38,321 nt of DNA from Bacillota bacterium (GCA_023436805.1 JAEZHT010000021.1:1-38321); one strand, 5' to 3'; positions 15,189 through 24,530 are shown, counted from the stretch's first letter. The notes: a model not told the origin generated them from the letters alone. Numbers and translations: made by a program.

Positions 15189-17018
15189 ATGGTAAGAACA
15201 CTCCATTTGATGGCCAAAGGGCTTGGATACAACTTAAAAACCTTGATTTACTTTGAAATCCTCTACCGTTTGTTGGGGGTTGTTTTGGTTTACCCTTTTG
15301 TCAGTCGATTGTTTTATTGGTCGATAGAGTGGAGCCCATTTGTTTACATCACCAATAGAGATTTATTAGCCTATTTAGTCAGCCCTACCACAGTATTATT
15401 GTTGTTTCTAATCATTACTGTAATAGCATTATACTTTTTAATCGAAATTCTATTCTTACAAATCATCTTTGAATATGGCATCAAAGAAATCCAGCTCAAC
15501 CTGAAGTATTTATGGTTGGCTGGGGTGGATCAAATTAAAATGATGGGCAAACTGTTACCCATTTACTTGTGGGTTCCGACGTTGAGTTTCGTGTATTTAA
15601 CAGGTTTCATCTCGGTCTATGGTTTCGCATCTTCAATTGAACTTCCCATCTTAGTCAATGAACTACGTGCAGATATGTGGATCAATCGTTTCGTGTTGGT
15701 CTTTACAGTAATCATCTTCTTTTTATTCATTGAAACCATGTTATATCTACCGATTTATACGTTCAAGAAACAGCCGTTTAAGACTGTTAAATCTGAAAAG
15801 AAGTTGATGTTAAGTAAAAGAAGAATTCGCACGATGTTTGAATTCTTCTCAATCAATTTCTTGCTTAACTTTATTGTTTACGGCTTATATCTTTTCATCA
15901 TCATCGCTTTGGGGTGGTTGATTCAACTCACTCGTGGCGAAGGTTATGTTGTTCCAACGCTATTTACATTCATATACGCGGTGTATTTATTGATTGGGTT
16001 CTTATCGACACTCTTCTTCGTGCCAATCAATGTCGCATACATCACAGCCGTTTATCACAACAAACATGCTGAGATTGAAACCCCTGAAACCTTGGATTTC
16101 TACATCATGAGACCTCATCCAAAACAAACCAAATGGACACGTAAAGTCGCCATCATCAGTATCGTGGTGTTGATTGGACTCAATATTGGTACAGTTTATC
16201 AAATCTTAGGGGCAGATCGATCCCCACTTGAACTATTGAACAGATCCGCTGTCATCGCACATCGTGGTGCGTCCATTTACGCTCCAGAAAATACGCTTGC
16301 AGCGATGGATTTGGCAATCACCCAAGGGGCAGACGCTGTTGAAATCGATGTACGTATGTCAAAAGATGGCATTCCCTTTTTATTCCATGACTATACCGTC
16401 AACCGTACCACCAACTTAAAAACAGGTCAAAGCATTGAACAATTAACTTTTGAAGAAATCCAAAATCTCGATGCTGGTTCATGGTTTCACCCAGATTTTA
16501 CTGGTGAAAAAATCCCTTCCTTGGCTCAGGTGCTTGAACTCATTTATGGTAGAACTTATTTATACTTAGAAATCAAAGGGTCCACACCAGGGATTGAAAC
16601 CCGTGTGATGGAAATGTTGATCGATTATGATATGGCTTCTTCTACGACCATCATGTCATTTAACCGTGAACAACTGCGAAAAGTGAAGTCGATGGATGAA
16701 AGTATATCTACGATGTTATTGATCCCGCTTTTTGTTGGTTCATTGAACGGGGTCGTCACATTGGGTTATGTCGATAGTTTGGGGTTAAGGTTTGATATGA
16801 TTAAGTCCAACCCAGAATACATCGATTTGATTCATAAATCTGGCAAACGCGCCTATGTGTGGACGTTGAACCGTGCCGATGACATCAAATACGCCGTCAG
16901 TATCGACGTCGATGGCATCATCACGGATGACCCACTACTCGCAATTGAGTTGGTTTATGAAAAAGTGACTCCAACCCTCTTACAAGATTTGATTCGACGC
17001 TTGTTTAATAGAACATAA
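15189..17018 (+). CDS. Membrane-anchored glycerophosphodiester phosphodiesterase
   Basis: 609 residues, RBS AAGG 7 nt before the ATG. Residues 1-345 carry eight or so membrane helices of the GPDPase_memb type. Residues about 350-600 form the GDPD TIM barrel: VIAHRGASIYAPENT (the HRG..PENT signature), VEIDVRMSKDG (metal-binding Glu and Asp), FHDYTVNRTT (catalytic His), YLEIKG and IITDDP at the end. It would split glycerophosphodiesters into glycerol-3-phosphate and an alcohol, or act on glycerophosphate-bearing lipids, at the membrane. Standard length for this fused family. Ends in a terminator shared with the convergent anti-sigma gene. Confidence 0.92.
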   Translation: MVRTLHLMAKGLGYNLKTLIYFEILYRLLGVVLVYPFVSRLFYWSIEWSPFVYITNRDLLAYLVSPTTVLLLFLIITVIALYFLIEILFLQIIFEYGIKEIQLNLKYLWLAGVDQIKMMGKLLPIYLWVPTLSFVYLTGFISVYGFASSIELPILVNELRADMWINRFVLVFTVIIFFLFIETMLYLPIYTFKKQPFKTVKSEKKLMLSKRRIRTMFEFFSINFLLNFIVYGLYLFIIIALGWLIQLTRGEGYVVPTLFTFIYAVYLLIGFLSTLFFVPINVAYITAVYHNKHAEIETPETLDFYIMRPHPKQTKWTRKVAIISIVVLIGLNIGTVYQILGADRSPLELLNRSAVIAHRGASIYAPENTLAAMDLAITQGADAVEIDVRMSKDGIPFLFHDYTVNRTTNLKTGQSIEQLTFEEIQNLDAGSWFHPDFTGEKIPSLAQVLELIYGRTYLYLEIKGSTPGIETRVMEMLIDYDMASSTTIMSFNREQLRKVKSMDESISTMLLIPLFVGSLNGVVTLGYVDSLGLRFDMIKSNPEYIDLIHKSGKRAYVWTLNRADDIKYAVSIDVDGIITDDPLLAIELVYEKVTPTLLQDLIRRLFNRT

Positions 17019-17053
17019 GAGCCTAAGAAGGACGACTTCTTAAGCTCTTTTTT
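17017..17053. terminator. Bidirectional intrinsic terminator
   Basis: A 14 bp stem with one mismatch (AAGAGCCTAAGAAG / CTTCTTAAGCTCTT) and a 5 nt loop, then a T run. Shared by the phosphodiesterase gene and the convergent small membrane protein gene. Confidence 0.85.
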
Positions 17054-17378
17054 TATATACTTGGATGAATTTATGTGAGATATCAATCAGAAACAATAGA
17101 AATGATAAAGCGGCGATACCCAATAAGATATACGACTTATTTTCTTCGTAGAAAGATAATGGGTCCGTATTAAAATCTTGATTGAGATATAAGGTACTCA
17201 TGAAAACCAAAATGAATGAAGTCATCAATTCGAGGATGAGTCGAATTTTAACTCTTTTCTTAAAAATGATACGGGGGGTAAATGTGAGCTCAGCTTTGAT
17301 CTCATCCAACATATCAGGGACGTTGAATGCTTCATTGAACTGTTTTTTGTAAGTTTTGATGAAATTGTTGTTTTTCAC
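17040..17378 (-). CDS. Small membrane protein, likely partner (anti-sigma) of the second ECF sigma
   Basis: 112 residues starting at GTG 17378, overlapping the sigma stop as GTGA. The first 45 residues are charged and cytosolic, followed by two membrane helices (about 47-67 and 83-103) with a short loop and a basic tail. Almost nothing lies outside the membrane, unlike the first sigma's partner. Overlap with an ECF gene and the topology suggest an anti-sigma factor. No domain recognised; function inferred from context. Confidence 0.6.
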   Translation of the reverse strand: MKNNNFIKTYKKQFNEAFNVPDMLDEIKAELTFTPRIIFKKRVKIRLILELMTSFILVFMSTLYLNQDFNTDPLSFYEENKSYILLGIAALSFLLFLIDISHKFIQVYKKRA

Positions 17379-17893
17379 TTGGACTTAACCTCCAGTTCCA
17401 GTCTGAGTTTGGTGAGCGCTTCATAATACATCTTTGTCGCGACGCTTAGGGTTAAACCCATGGTATCCGCAATCTCTTGAAATGTCAGTTTGAATATGAT
17501 TTTGTAATCGATGACCTGTTTTTCCGAAGGGGTTAACACTTGAAAAGATATGGAGCCGGGGGAGGCTTGATAGCTAGGATCGGGGAATTCTGCTAAAGTT
17601 TTCTCACTGTTTTTATCCACCAGGTTTGGTTTGTTTTTCCGAAAATAATCAAAAACGATGTTTTTCGTCAATGTGATAAACCATGGATGGAAACGGATGG
17701 GTTCATCTTTACTTCTCACTTCTTGGTACATTTTAATGAATGCGTCCTGGGTTAGGTCCTTCGCTACTTCTACGTCTTTAACGTATTGGTAAACGATGTA
17801 ATAGATGAGCTTATGATATTGCTTATAGATGGTGGTGAATGCTTCTTCACTGCCATGTTTCATATCCCGTAAGAGTTTACCGGAAATGTGCAC
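17375..17893 (-). CDS. ECF-type RNA polymerase sigma factor (second copy)
   Basis: 172 residues from GTG at 17893, with AGGGGG 8 nt upstream. Region 2 (about 14-80) reads EEAFTTIYKQYHKLIYY..., KDLTQDAFIKMYQEV, PWFITLTKNIVFDYFRK; region 4 (about 115-168) reads LTFQEIADTMGLTLSVATKMYYEALTKLR. The helix-turn-helix resembles that of the first sigma (both have (A/S)VAT..Y..A..KL), so the two are probably paralogues with related targets. Forms a two-gene operon with the small membrane protein. Confidence 0.9.
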   Translation of the reverse strand: MHISGKLLRDMKHGSEEAFTTIYKQYHKLIYYIVYQYVKDVEVAKDLTQDAFIKMYQEVRSKDEPIRFHPWFITLTKNIVFDYFRKNKPNLVDKNSEKTLAEFPDPSYQASPGSISFQVLTPSEKQVIDYKIIFKLTFQEIADTMGLTLSVATKMYYEALTKLRLELEVKSK

Positions 17894-18004
17894 ATTTGTT
17901 TCCCCCTTTATTAAGACGTAAAAATTGGCTGTTTTTTGCGAGAAAAGATGACTAATTAAAATAAATCTAATTAAAACGGTCTAACTGCCAGTTTTCCATA
18001 AGAG

Positions 18005-18035
18005 ATTATAACATTAATTTCTAAATTTTAGAAAT
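18005..18035 (-). promoter_or_regulatory. Promoter and overlapping palindrome before the second ECF operon
   Basis: Extended -10 TGTTATAAT (TATAAT at 18005-18010). The -35 region is covered by a 19 bp palindrome, ATTTCTAA-att-TTAGAAAT (18017-18035), a possible operator. Confidence 0.55.
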
Positions 18036-18049
18036 AATATTAGCATCCA

Positions 18050-18076
18050 AAAAATAAAAGACCTTCAAAAGGTCTT
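18050..18076 (-). terminator. Intrinsic terminator after the membrane protein gene
   Basis: Stem AAGACCTT / AAGGTCTT (18058-18076) followed on the minus strand by TTATTTTTTGG. Confidence 0.75.
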
Positions 18077-18083
18077 CTAAAAA

Positions 18084-18539
18084 TTAACCATTAATTGCTT
18101 CTAAAAGCGCACTCGCGACCAAACTATACACGACAAACGCTAAGCCAGCGAACAATAAACTCACAAAAATTTTGATGAATGGATTTTTGGTTTGTCTCAC
18201 AACATATGCGTTTGCAATACCAGCCAACGCCCCTAAACCACCACCGATGGCACCACGAAGGACACCAATAACGAGTGGGAATAATACCAATACCCATTCT
18301 AAACCAGATAATTTTCTGAGCATGACGATTTCTTCATCGCCATCGATGAGTTTGAAACCGCTGAGCATGTTGCCTTTGATAGTGATGGTTCGTGTTTCGC
18401 CTTCATCTGTGTAATTGAAAATCAATTTCTTAACCTTTTGAGACGCTTGATCATTGACTTTGATGCTCATTTTGCCTAACCAAACATCATAATTGAACTC
18501 ATACACCTTGTTTGAGCGTGGGCTCACCTGTGTCATTTT
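18084..18539 (-). CDS. Membrane protein of unknown function
   Basis: 151 residues if started at ATG 18539 (GGGAG 9 nt upstream); an ATG two codons earlier is also possible, and the longer open frame upstream covers the promoter. The N-terminal 75 residues are beta-rich and soluble (EFNYDVWLGKMSIKVND...), then three hydrophobic segments including a Gly-rich one (VIGVLRGAIGGGLGALAG). I do not recognise the family. The soluble domain could be cytosolic with a membrane anchor behind it. Monocistronic, with its own terminator. Confidence 0.7.
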   Translation of the reverse strand, partial: KMTQVSPRSNKVYEFNYDVWLGKMSIKVNDQASQKVKKLIFNYTDEGETRTITIKGNMLSGFKLIDGDEEIVMLRKLSGLEWVLVLFPLVIGVLRGAIGGGLGALAGIANAYVVRQTKNPFIKIFVSLLFAGLAFVVYSLVASALLEAING

Positions 18540-18998
18540 CATATTCATAATCTCCCTAAAAATGATTGTAACATGATAAACGTAAATTGTATACAATACT
18601 TTAAAAATATCTATTTGAAAACACAATATCAAAAGGCGTTTATATTTGGGTTTAAATGCCCATTCAAGGCTTTCTTCGAAACATAATCATTTGATTAAAA
18701 TGATTTTAAAATATAACAAAAAAAGGTTCACTGAAAATAACGAATAATCGCTTATAAAAACAAGATCATTTTTATTTCAAAAACACCATCAAAATGATGT
18801 CTTTTTTCTACCAAAATTCTAAAAAAGTAAAAAAATGAATTGATAGCGTTGTGAAGCGATTTTAAGCATCGTTTTTCGTTGATGAAAGCACTATCAAAAA
18901 AAATGTCTTTTTTTTTCGTATAAAACGCTTGAAATCCTAGAAAATAAGTATATAATAACTATCAGTAAAAAAATATTATTAAACCTAGGAGCCCGAAG
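18540..18998. other. AT-rich intergenic region between divergent transcription units
   Basis: About 460 bp without a gene. It holds -10-like boxes for the membrane protein gene (TGTTACAAT, core at 18565-18570), the potA promoter at 18929-18956, and a possible folded element at 18840-18897 (outer arms TTGATAG / CTATCAA, inner arms CGAT / ATCG). No small ORF with a convincing RBS seen. Confidence 0.6.
18929..18956 (+). promoter_or_regulatory. Promoter of potABCD
   Basis: -35 TTGAAA (18929-18934), 16 bp spacer, -10 TATAAT (18951-18956). Leader of about 36 nt to the TTG start. Confidence 0.75.
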
Positions 18999-20138
18999 TT
19001 GGAAAAGAAACCTTTAATTCAATTAGTTAATCTTGTAAAAACCTATGACAATGAAAACGTCGTAAATGGGATTAATCTCACCATTTATGAAAACGAGTTT
19101 GTGACATTGTTAGGTCCATCTGGTTGTGGGAAAACCACAACACTCAGAATGCTCGGTGGGTTTGTCACCCCAGACAGCGGCGTCATCGCGATTGAAGGTA
19201 AAGACTTCAGCGAAATCCCTGCTTATGCCAGACCAATCAACACCGTGTTTCAACGCTATGCGTTATTCCCACATTTAAACGTGATCAACAACGTCGCGTT
19301 TGGTCTACACCACAGACCACTCTCATTCTTAACCGAATTTTACAAGCGTCGTATCGAAAAAGTCAGTCCAGATGGATCCCTTTTACAAAATAAGCGTGAG
19401 CTTAAGAAAACCATCGCTGATTTTATTATGAAAGATGCGAAAGAAATGTTAGCCTTAGTCAAATTGTCTGGGTATGATACCCGCAAGATTGACCAACTAT
19501 CGGGTGGTCAACAACAACGTGTCGCACTCGCACGTGCATTAATCAATCGTCCTAAGATTCTTCTGCTTGACGAACCCCTGGCCGCTTTGGACCTGAAGTT
19601 ACGTCAAAATATGCAATATGAACTCAAGGAAATGCAACGCAACCTAGGCATCACCTTCATCTTCGTCACCCATGACCAAGAAGAGGCGATGACGATGTCT
19701 GACCGTATCGTGGTTATGCGTAACGGGAACATCGAACAACTCGGTACACCTAAATCGATTTATAATGAACCAGTCAACCAATATGTGGCACACTTCATTG
19801 GTGAAACCAACATCTTTGATGGTGAAATCACTGGCAAACAAGAGGTTACCTTCTTAAATACCAAGTTCAAATTCATTGGATATGAAAACTTTAAAGTAGG
19901 CACCAAAGTGGATGTCGTCATCCGTCCTGAAGACTGGGATGTCGTCCCTTCAGAAAAAGCTTCCATCGAAGGTCAAGTCACTTTCAGCTTATTCAAAGGC
20001 GTACACAATGAATTGGTCGTCAGAGCTGAAGACCATGACATCTTGGTGAATGATTATGACTTCTTTGAAGTTGGGTCAAAGATTGGACTCAAGGTTGACC
20101 CTTATGAAATCCATTTAATGGGTAAGGAAAATGAATAG
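18999..20138 (+). CDS. potA: Spermidine/putrescine ABC transporter ATPase PotA
   Basis: 379 residues, TTG start at 18999 with AGGAG 9 nt upstream. Walker A GPSGCGKTT (39-47), Q-loop Gln85, signature LSGGQQQR (167-174), Walker B ILLLDEP (187-193), His switch VTHDQEEA, then a C-terminal TOBE-type domain (about 275-379). Residues about 105-145 are an insertion of some 35-40 residues between the Q-loop and the signature, rich in Lys and Arg, not found in standard PotA; other Mollicutes PotA proteins also carry inserts here. It drives polyamine import with PotBC. The gene overlaps potB by 8 nt. Confidence 0.95.
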   Translation: MEKKPLIQLVNLVKTYDNENVVNGINLTIYENEFVTLLGPSGCGKTTTLRMLGGFVTPDSGVIAIEGKDFSEIPAYARPINTVFQRYALFPHLNVINNVAFGLHHRPLSFLTEFYKRRIEKVSPDGSLLQNKRELKKTIADFIMKDAKEMLALVKLSGYDTRKIDQLSGGQQQRVALARALINRPKILLLDEPLAALDLKLRQNMQYELKEMQRNLGITFIFVTHDQEEAMTMSDRIVVMRNGNIEQLGTPKSIYNEPVNQYVAHFIGETNIFDGEITGKQEVTFLNTKFKFIGYENFKVGTKVDVVIRPEDWDVVPSEKASIEGQVTFSLFKGVHNELVVRAEDHDILVNDYDFFEVGSKIGLKVDPYEIHLMGKENE

Positions 20139-20958
20139 TACCTACGCAAAGTTAGCCAATCCATATCGCATATGGTTGTACGTCCTGGTATTCATACCGA
20201 TGATTGCGTTGGTCGCTTTAGGATTTACAAATCTAACCTCTTCCATCAGCTTTAACAGTTTGAGTTTCACCTTGGAAAACTTCGACATGTTTGGTGAAAA
20301 ATCCATCCTTGTCGGGTTTAGAAATAGCTTTACTTTCGCATCCATCACCACCTTGGTGGCGTTTGTGATTGGGTATTTAACCGCTTATTTGGTCTACCGT
20401 TCCAACTTTAATAACAAGTTTGGGATCATGACCCTCGTCATTTTACCAATGTGGAGTAACCTCATCTTAAGAATTGACGCTCTAGCAAACATCATGTCTG
20501 AAAACAACATCCTCACATCACTGATTGGATTCAGTCCGTTTTCAAATATCAATGGGACGCCACTCGCAGTCATCATTGGGATGGTATTCACATATGTACC
20601 ATTCATGATTTTACCAATCTATACCGCATTAGAAAAAATCGACAACTCTTTAATTGAAGCGTCTGCGGATTTGGGTAAAACCCCGTTCCAAACCTTCTTA
20701 CACGTGGTATTCCCACTGTCATTAAAAGGCGTTGTGACGGGTTCAATCATGGTGTTCTTGCCAACCTTCTCTGGGTTCGCGATTCCAAAGATTTTATCGA
20801 AAGGTAGAATCGTATTCATTGGGAACATCATCGAAACCAAATTCAATTACACAATATTCAACGATGGTGCTTTGCTCGCATCGACCATCTTATTCCTCAT
20901 CTTCGGTGCCATCGTGCTCTTAAGAAGATTTGACAAGGAAGGAGAAACCTTACTATGA
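20131..20958 (+). CDS. potB: Spermidine/putrescine permease PotB
   Basis: 275 residues, six membrane helices, with the EAA loop of binding-protein-dependent permeases (EASADLGKTPFQTFLHVVFP) that docks to PotA. The N-terminus begins NSTYAKLANPYRIWLYVLVF, a normal cytosolic lead into the first helix. It starts inside potA and overlaps potC by 4 nt, so the four genes form one coupled operon. Confidence 0.95.
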   Translation: MNSTYAKLANPYRIWLYVLVFIPMIALVALGFTNLTSSISFNSLSFTLENFDMFGEKSILVGFRNSFTFASITTLVAFVIGYLTAYLVYRSNFNNKFGIMTLVILPMWSNLILRIDALANIMSENNILTSLIGFSPFSNINGTPLAVIIGMVFTYVPFMILPIYTALEKIDNSLIEASADLGKTPFQTFLHVVFPLSLKGVVTGSIMVFLPTFSGFAIPKILSKGRIVFIGNIIETKFNYTIFNDGALLASTILFLIFGAIVLLRRFDKEGETLL

Positions 20959-21848
20959 CAAACTTTCCAAAAGCACAAATTGAAGAATATGGCTTCAAGC
21001 ACAGACATTATTTAAAACCATTGTTAAAATGGGCAGGGATTGTGTTCTTTGTCCTCATGATGTTGATGTTGTATTTACCAATCATCATCATCGCGATTCA
21101 ATCGGTCAACAGTTCTGTTGTCACCACCCGTTTTTCCAGTTTCACCCTCGAATGGTATTTAAATATATTCAATGAACGCGAATTGTTGAGTGCGATTAAA
21201 AATACGCTCACCGTATCCTTCATCGCGACCACACTCGCCACCATTTTAGGGACATTTTTCGCGATTGGTATCTTCCACTTGCCTAAAAACAAACGCAGTG
21301 GGTTGATGTTTTTAAATAATATGCCAATTTTGAATCCAGACATCGTGACTGGGTTCTCCTTGATGATTATGTTTAGATTCGTCATGGAATTGATCAACAT
21401 CATCATCCGTTTATTTAACCCGGGTGCTTCGATCAGTATCTTCGGTTTACCCACCTTGGTGCTTGCCCACTTGTTCTTCACCTTCCCTTATGTGGTACTC
21501 TCAGTTGTACCTAAATTGAAGGAATTAGATGCAAACTTGGTGGATGCAGCCGCGGACTTAGGTTTAAAACCGATGAAAGCACTCGTATTCGTTGTGGTTC
21601 CGGCCATCAAGGCGGGCATCTTCAGTGGGATGTTGCTGGCGTTAACGATGAGCATTGACGACTTCGTCATCAGCTTCTTCAATACTGGCGCTGGGTTTGA
21701 CAACTTATCCATATGGATTTATGGGGTGTTGGGTAGACGTAATTTGACCCCATCCGTGTATGCTTTCTCTACTTTATTGACTTTAGTCATTATGGTAGGA
21801 CTCATTGGTTCACAATTCATCAACAAGAAAGGAAAAACAAACAAATGA
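20955..21848 (+). CDS. potC: Spermidine/putrescine permease PotC
   Basis: 297 residues, six membrane helices, EAA loop DAAADLGLKPMKALVFVVVP near residue 195, and the conserved SIDDFVISFF stretch typical of PotC. It forms the membrane channel with PotB. GGAG before the ATG; overlaps potB and potD by 4 nt each. Confidence 0.95.
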   Translation: MTNFPKAQIEEYGFKHRHYLKPLLKWAGIVFFVLMMLMLYLPIIIIAIQSVNSSVVTTRFSSFTLEWYLNIFNERELLSAIKNTLTVSFIATTLATILGTFFAIGIFHLPKNKRSGLMFLNNMPILNPDIVTGFSLMIMFRFVMELINIIIRLFNPGASISIFGLPTLVLAHLFFTFPYVVLSVVPKLKELDANLVDAAADLGLKPMKALVFVVVPAIKAGIFSGMLLALTMSIDDFVISFFNTGAGFDNLSIWIYGVLGRRNLTPSVYAFSTLLTLVIMVGLIGSQFINKKGKTNK

Positions 21849-22993
21849 AAAAAATCTTAGCATTTGCTTTAATGCTTACTGCAGCTGTTGTTTTAGCAGC
21901 ATGCGATTCCCGTCCTGTACTTCGCATCCTCAACTGGGGAGAATACATCAACGAAGCCGTTGTGGATCGTTTTGAAGAAGAATCCGGCTACCGTGTCATC
22001 GTCGACGTGGCAGACTCCAATGAATCTTTCTACAGCAAAATTAAAAGCGGCACCACCGCTTATGACATCGTCATCCCTTCCGATTATATGATCGAAAAGA
22101 TGGTCGAAGAAAATATGTTAATCGCTTTAGATTACGACAAATTACCAAACCGTACAGAAGTCACTTACATGAGTGGCGTCAATCAAATCTATGCATCGAT
22201 GACTGCTACGACATTAACCAGAACTGGTGATACCGTCGATTATACCGATTACGCTGTCCCTTACTTCTGGGGTACCTTTGGTATCATTTATAACAACCGT
22301 ATTGCAGGTTTAGAAACTGCATTAGAAACCCATGGTTGGGGTGCTTACTTCGACCCATCCAAAGCACCTGCAGGCGTTAGACGTGGGATGTATGACGTGC
22401 CGCAATTCGCTTACGCAGCTGCAATGTTATACTTAGACCAAAACGTCAATGCTTTCTCTACTTCACTATTAGCACAAGCTCAAACCGCCATCGATGGTGC
22501 AAACTTCGTGGAATGGGGCGATGACTCCTTGAAGCGTAACGTTGAAGCAGGCAACTTAGACATGGCACTCGTTTACACTGGTGACTATCTAGACCGTCTT
22601 TACATTCAACTTGAAGAAGGCAAGACATTAGAACAAGTTCAAGCGTTATTCAACATCTATGTCCCTGAAGATACATTCGTATTCGCCGATATGTTGGTTA
22701 TCCCAAATACCTCTAAGAATGTCGACAGAGCACACGAATTCATCAACTTCATGTTAGACCCTGAAGTGGTGGCTTTAAATGCTGAAGTGGTCGGTTATGC
22801 CGCTGCCCTCATCGAAGCTTATGACCTCATCATGGAAAACTTGACATCAGACGATGAATGGTACCGTAACTGGGCTTTAGCAAACCAAACTTATTACAAC
22901 AAGAATGCTGTATTAAGCGTCGCACCACTTACTGCTTTAAACCCATCCGATATCGATAAAATCAACACGATGATCGACAACGTTCGTAGCTAA
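21845..22993 (+). CDS. potD: Polyamine-binding lipoprotein PotD
   Basis: 382 residues. Lipoprotein signal VVLAAC with Cys20, then LRILNWGEYIN, the start of PotD/PotF-type binding proteins, and YDIVIPSDYMIEKM, which forms part of the ligand cleft. It captures spermidine or putrescine outside the membrane and delivers it to PotBC; attachment by lipid fits a Gram-positive-type or wall-less cell. Last gene of the operon, ended by a strong terminator. Confidence 0.95.
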   Translation: MKKILAFALMLTAAVVLAACDSRPVLRILNWGEYINEAVVDRFEEESGYRVIVDVADSNESFYSKIKSGTTAYDIVIPSDYMIEKMVEENMLIALDYDKLPNRTEVTYMSGVNQIYASMTATTLTRTGDTVDYTDYAVPYFWGTFGIIYNNRIAGLETALETHGWGAYFDPSKAPAGVRRGMYDVPQFAYAAAMLYLDQNVNAFSTSLLAQAQTAIDGANFVEWGDDSLKRNVEAGNLDMALVYTGDYLDRLYIQLEEGKTLEQVQALFNIYVPEDTFVFADMLVIPNTSKNVDRAHEFINFMLDPEVVALNAEVVGYAAALIEAYDLIMENLTSDDEWYRNWALANQTYYNKNAVLSVAPLTALNPSDIDKINTMIDNVRS

Positions 22994-23011
22994 TTAAACC
23001 CAATAAATAAA

Positions 23012-23042
23012 AATGCTTAAGCCAGTGGCCTAAGCATTTTTT
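23012..23042. terminator. Bidirectional intrinsic terminator after potD
   Basis: Stem AATGCTTAaGCC / GGCcTAAGCATT with a 3 nt loop, followed by eight T. Shared with the convergent zinc-ribbon gene. Confidence 0.9.
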
Positions 23043-24440
23043 TTAGTTATAATAAGTGACATTTTCGAATGGGACATAAATATGTTTGGTGAAGTATTCA
23101 CTGTTGAATTCCAAGTGTTTCACATTGGCTTGCATCCCGTTGATGGGTAGGTTCACGACGGTGGTTGCGATAAATTGATTGTCTGAGATGGTGATATCCC
23201 AATCACTTGGCGATAAGATGATTTCATCGTAACAAAAGTTGGTAACGCACCAGTCATCAAAAACAATGCCATAGAACTCAAACTTAGAACCCTCAAAATT
23301 GATGTCATCGATTTGAATGTCAATTTGGGTGTTGAGTGAATTGAGTCTAATGAAGGTCACTTTGGCTTCGTAGGTGTTTCTATTTTCAAAAGCAAGCTTG
23401 CCATAGATCAAATAATAGGTACCCAAACCAATGATGGCGAGAGCTAAGATGGAAATCAAGCTGATGACCAATAACTTAATGCGTTGTTTACGTGTCTTTG
23501 CTTTTTTTTCTGCTTCTACTTTGAGTTTTTTATCATTTTCTGTTTTTAATAAGCGATTTTTTAAATCTTCAATGAATGGGATGAAGGTGGTATTCGCTTT
23601 GATTTCATCTTTAACAATCGGGTTGACGCCTTTCCATTGGGTGGCGAAGTCTCTTAACTTTTTCAATGGGGCCGGGTCAAATAATACGGCGTTTTCATTG
23701 AAACGATAATTATCAGAGGAGTCCTTGATGATGGCGTCCGGGAATAAGGTATTGAAATCATCAAATACGCGCTTGACTGTATTTTGAATGGATGCTTCAG
23801 CCACTGCTGTTGTGGCGAAAGGTTTGGATTGTTCTTTTGGTGTTTTACATAAACTACAAGCTGTTTTATCAATGGTGTTGATGTTTCCACAAGGGCACGC
23901 ATAGAAATGTTCATTTTCATTGTAGTGATTATTTATAGGGAAGTTTGGTGTGACTAAAAACCACGCATACTTCATGGTATTTTGGAAAGCTTCTTCGATT
24001 GGTTTTCTTTCGATATCGATCGGGATGTATTCAAATTGATCTGCTTGCCACTTTGACCCATCGGCGTAGATGACTTGTTCGATTCTAAACAGGATTGAAG
24101 TGGTAGACAAGTTGACATCCATGAATAAGCGTTCCCCTTGGATGGAACCTGGGGCATAGTTTTCAATCTCGACTAAACTGTATTTGAGTTCGCCGAGTTC
24201 GTCACCAAACGCGTCTTGTTGGGTAAATACGCCACGAATCGCAACGATATTTTGTGTGGATTCATTTCTAAATCCAAAACTCATGCGTTTGACGGTGATG
24301 ATGTTATTCGCATCCACTTCCTTAAAAGTGAAATAGCCCACCATATGGACAGGTGAACCGATTTGGAATCGTTCATTTTTCGTGTATTTTGCTTTGGATA
24401 ATGGGATTGTACGGGTTGGAATCTGATTGAGTATGGCCAT
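23043..24440 (-). CDS. Zinc-ribbon membrane protein of unknown function
   Basis: 465 residues from ATG at 24440 (AAGGAG 7 nt upstream); 22 codons before it are rejected. Residues 1-175 are a beta-rich domain. A short zinc ribbon follows: Cys182-x-Cys184 and Cys195-x2-Cys198. Residues about 200-320 are helical and end in a Lys-rich coiled stretch, then one membrane helix (about 323-346), and an outer beta-rich domain of about 115 residues. The layout, large cytosolic part with a ribbon and a small outer domain, suggests a sensor or scaffold, but I do not recognise a family. Own extended -10 promoter. Confidence 0.8.
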   Translation of the reverse strand: MAILNQIPTRTIPLSKAKYTKNERFQIGSPVHMVGYFTFKEVDANNIITVKRMSFGFRNESTQNIVAIRGVFTQQDAFGDELGELKYSLVEIENYAPGSIQGERLFMDVNLSTTSILFRIEQVIYADGSKWQADQFEYIPIDIERKPIEEAFQNTMKYAWFLVTPNFPINNHYNENEHFYACPCGNINTIDKTACSLCKTPKEQSKPFATTAVAEASIQNTVKRVFDDFNTLFPDAIIKDSSDNYRFNENAVLFDPAPLKKLRDFATQWKGVNPIVKDEIKANTTFIPFIEDLKNRLLKTENDKKLKVEAEKKAKTRKQRIKLLVISLISILALAIIGLGTYYLIYGKLAFENRNTYEAKVTFIRLNSLNTQIDIQIDDINFEGSKFEFYGIVFDDWCVTNFCYDEIILSPSDWDITISDNQFIATTVVNLPINGMQANVKHLEFNSEYFTKHIYVPFENVTYYN

Positions 24441-24476
24441 CTTAATTCTCCTTATAGTAACGTTGTGTCTACAGGT

Positions 24477-24482
24477 ATTATA
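24477..24482 (-). promoter_or_regulatory. Extended -10 promoter of the zinc-ribbon gene
   Basis: TGTTATAAT on the minus strand, 37 nt before the ATG; poor -35. Confidence 0.55.
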
Positions 24483-24530
24483 ACACCAAAAACGATGAAA
24501 TACCACGTTATTTTTGTTATATTATAAAAG

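Noticed and set aside
21098..21481. Minus-strand open frame of 127 codons opposite potC
   Set aside because: Antisense to a clear permease gene and without RBS.
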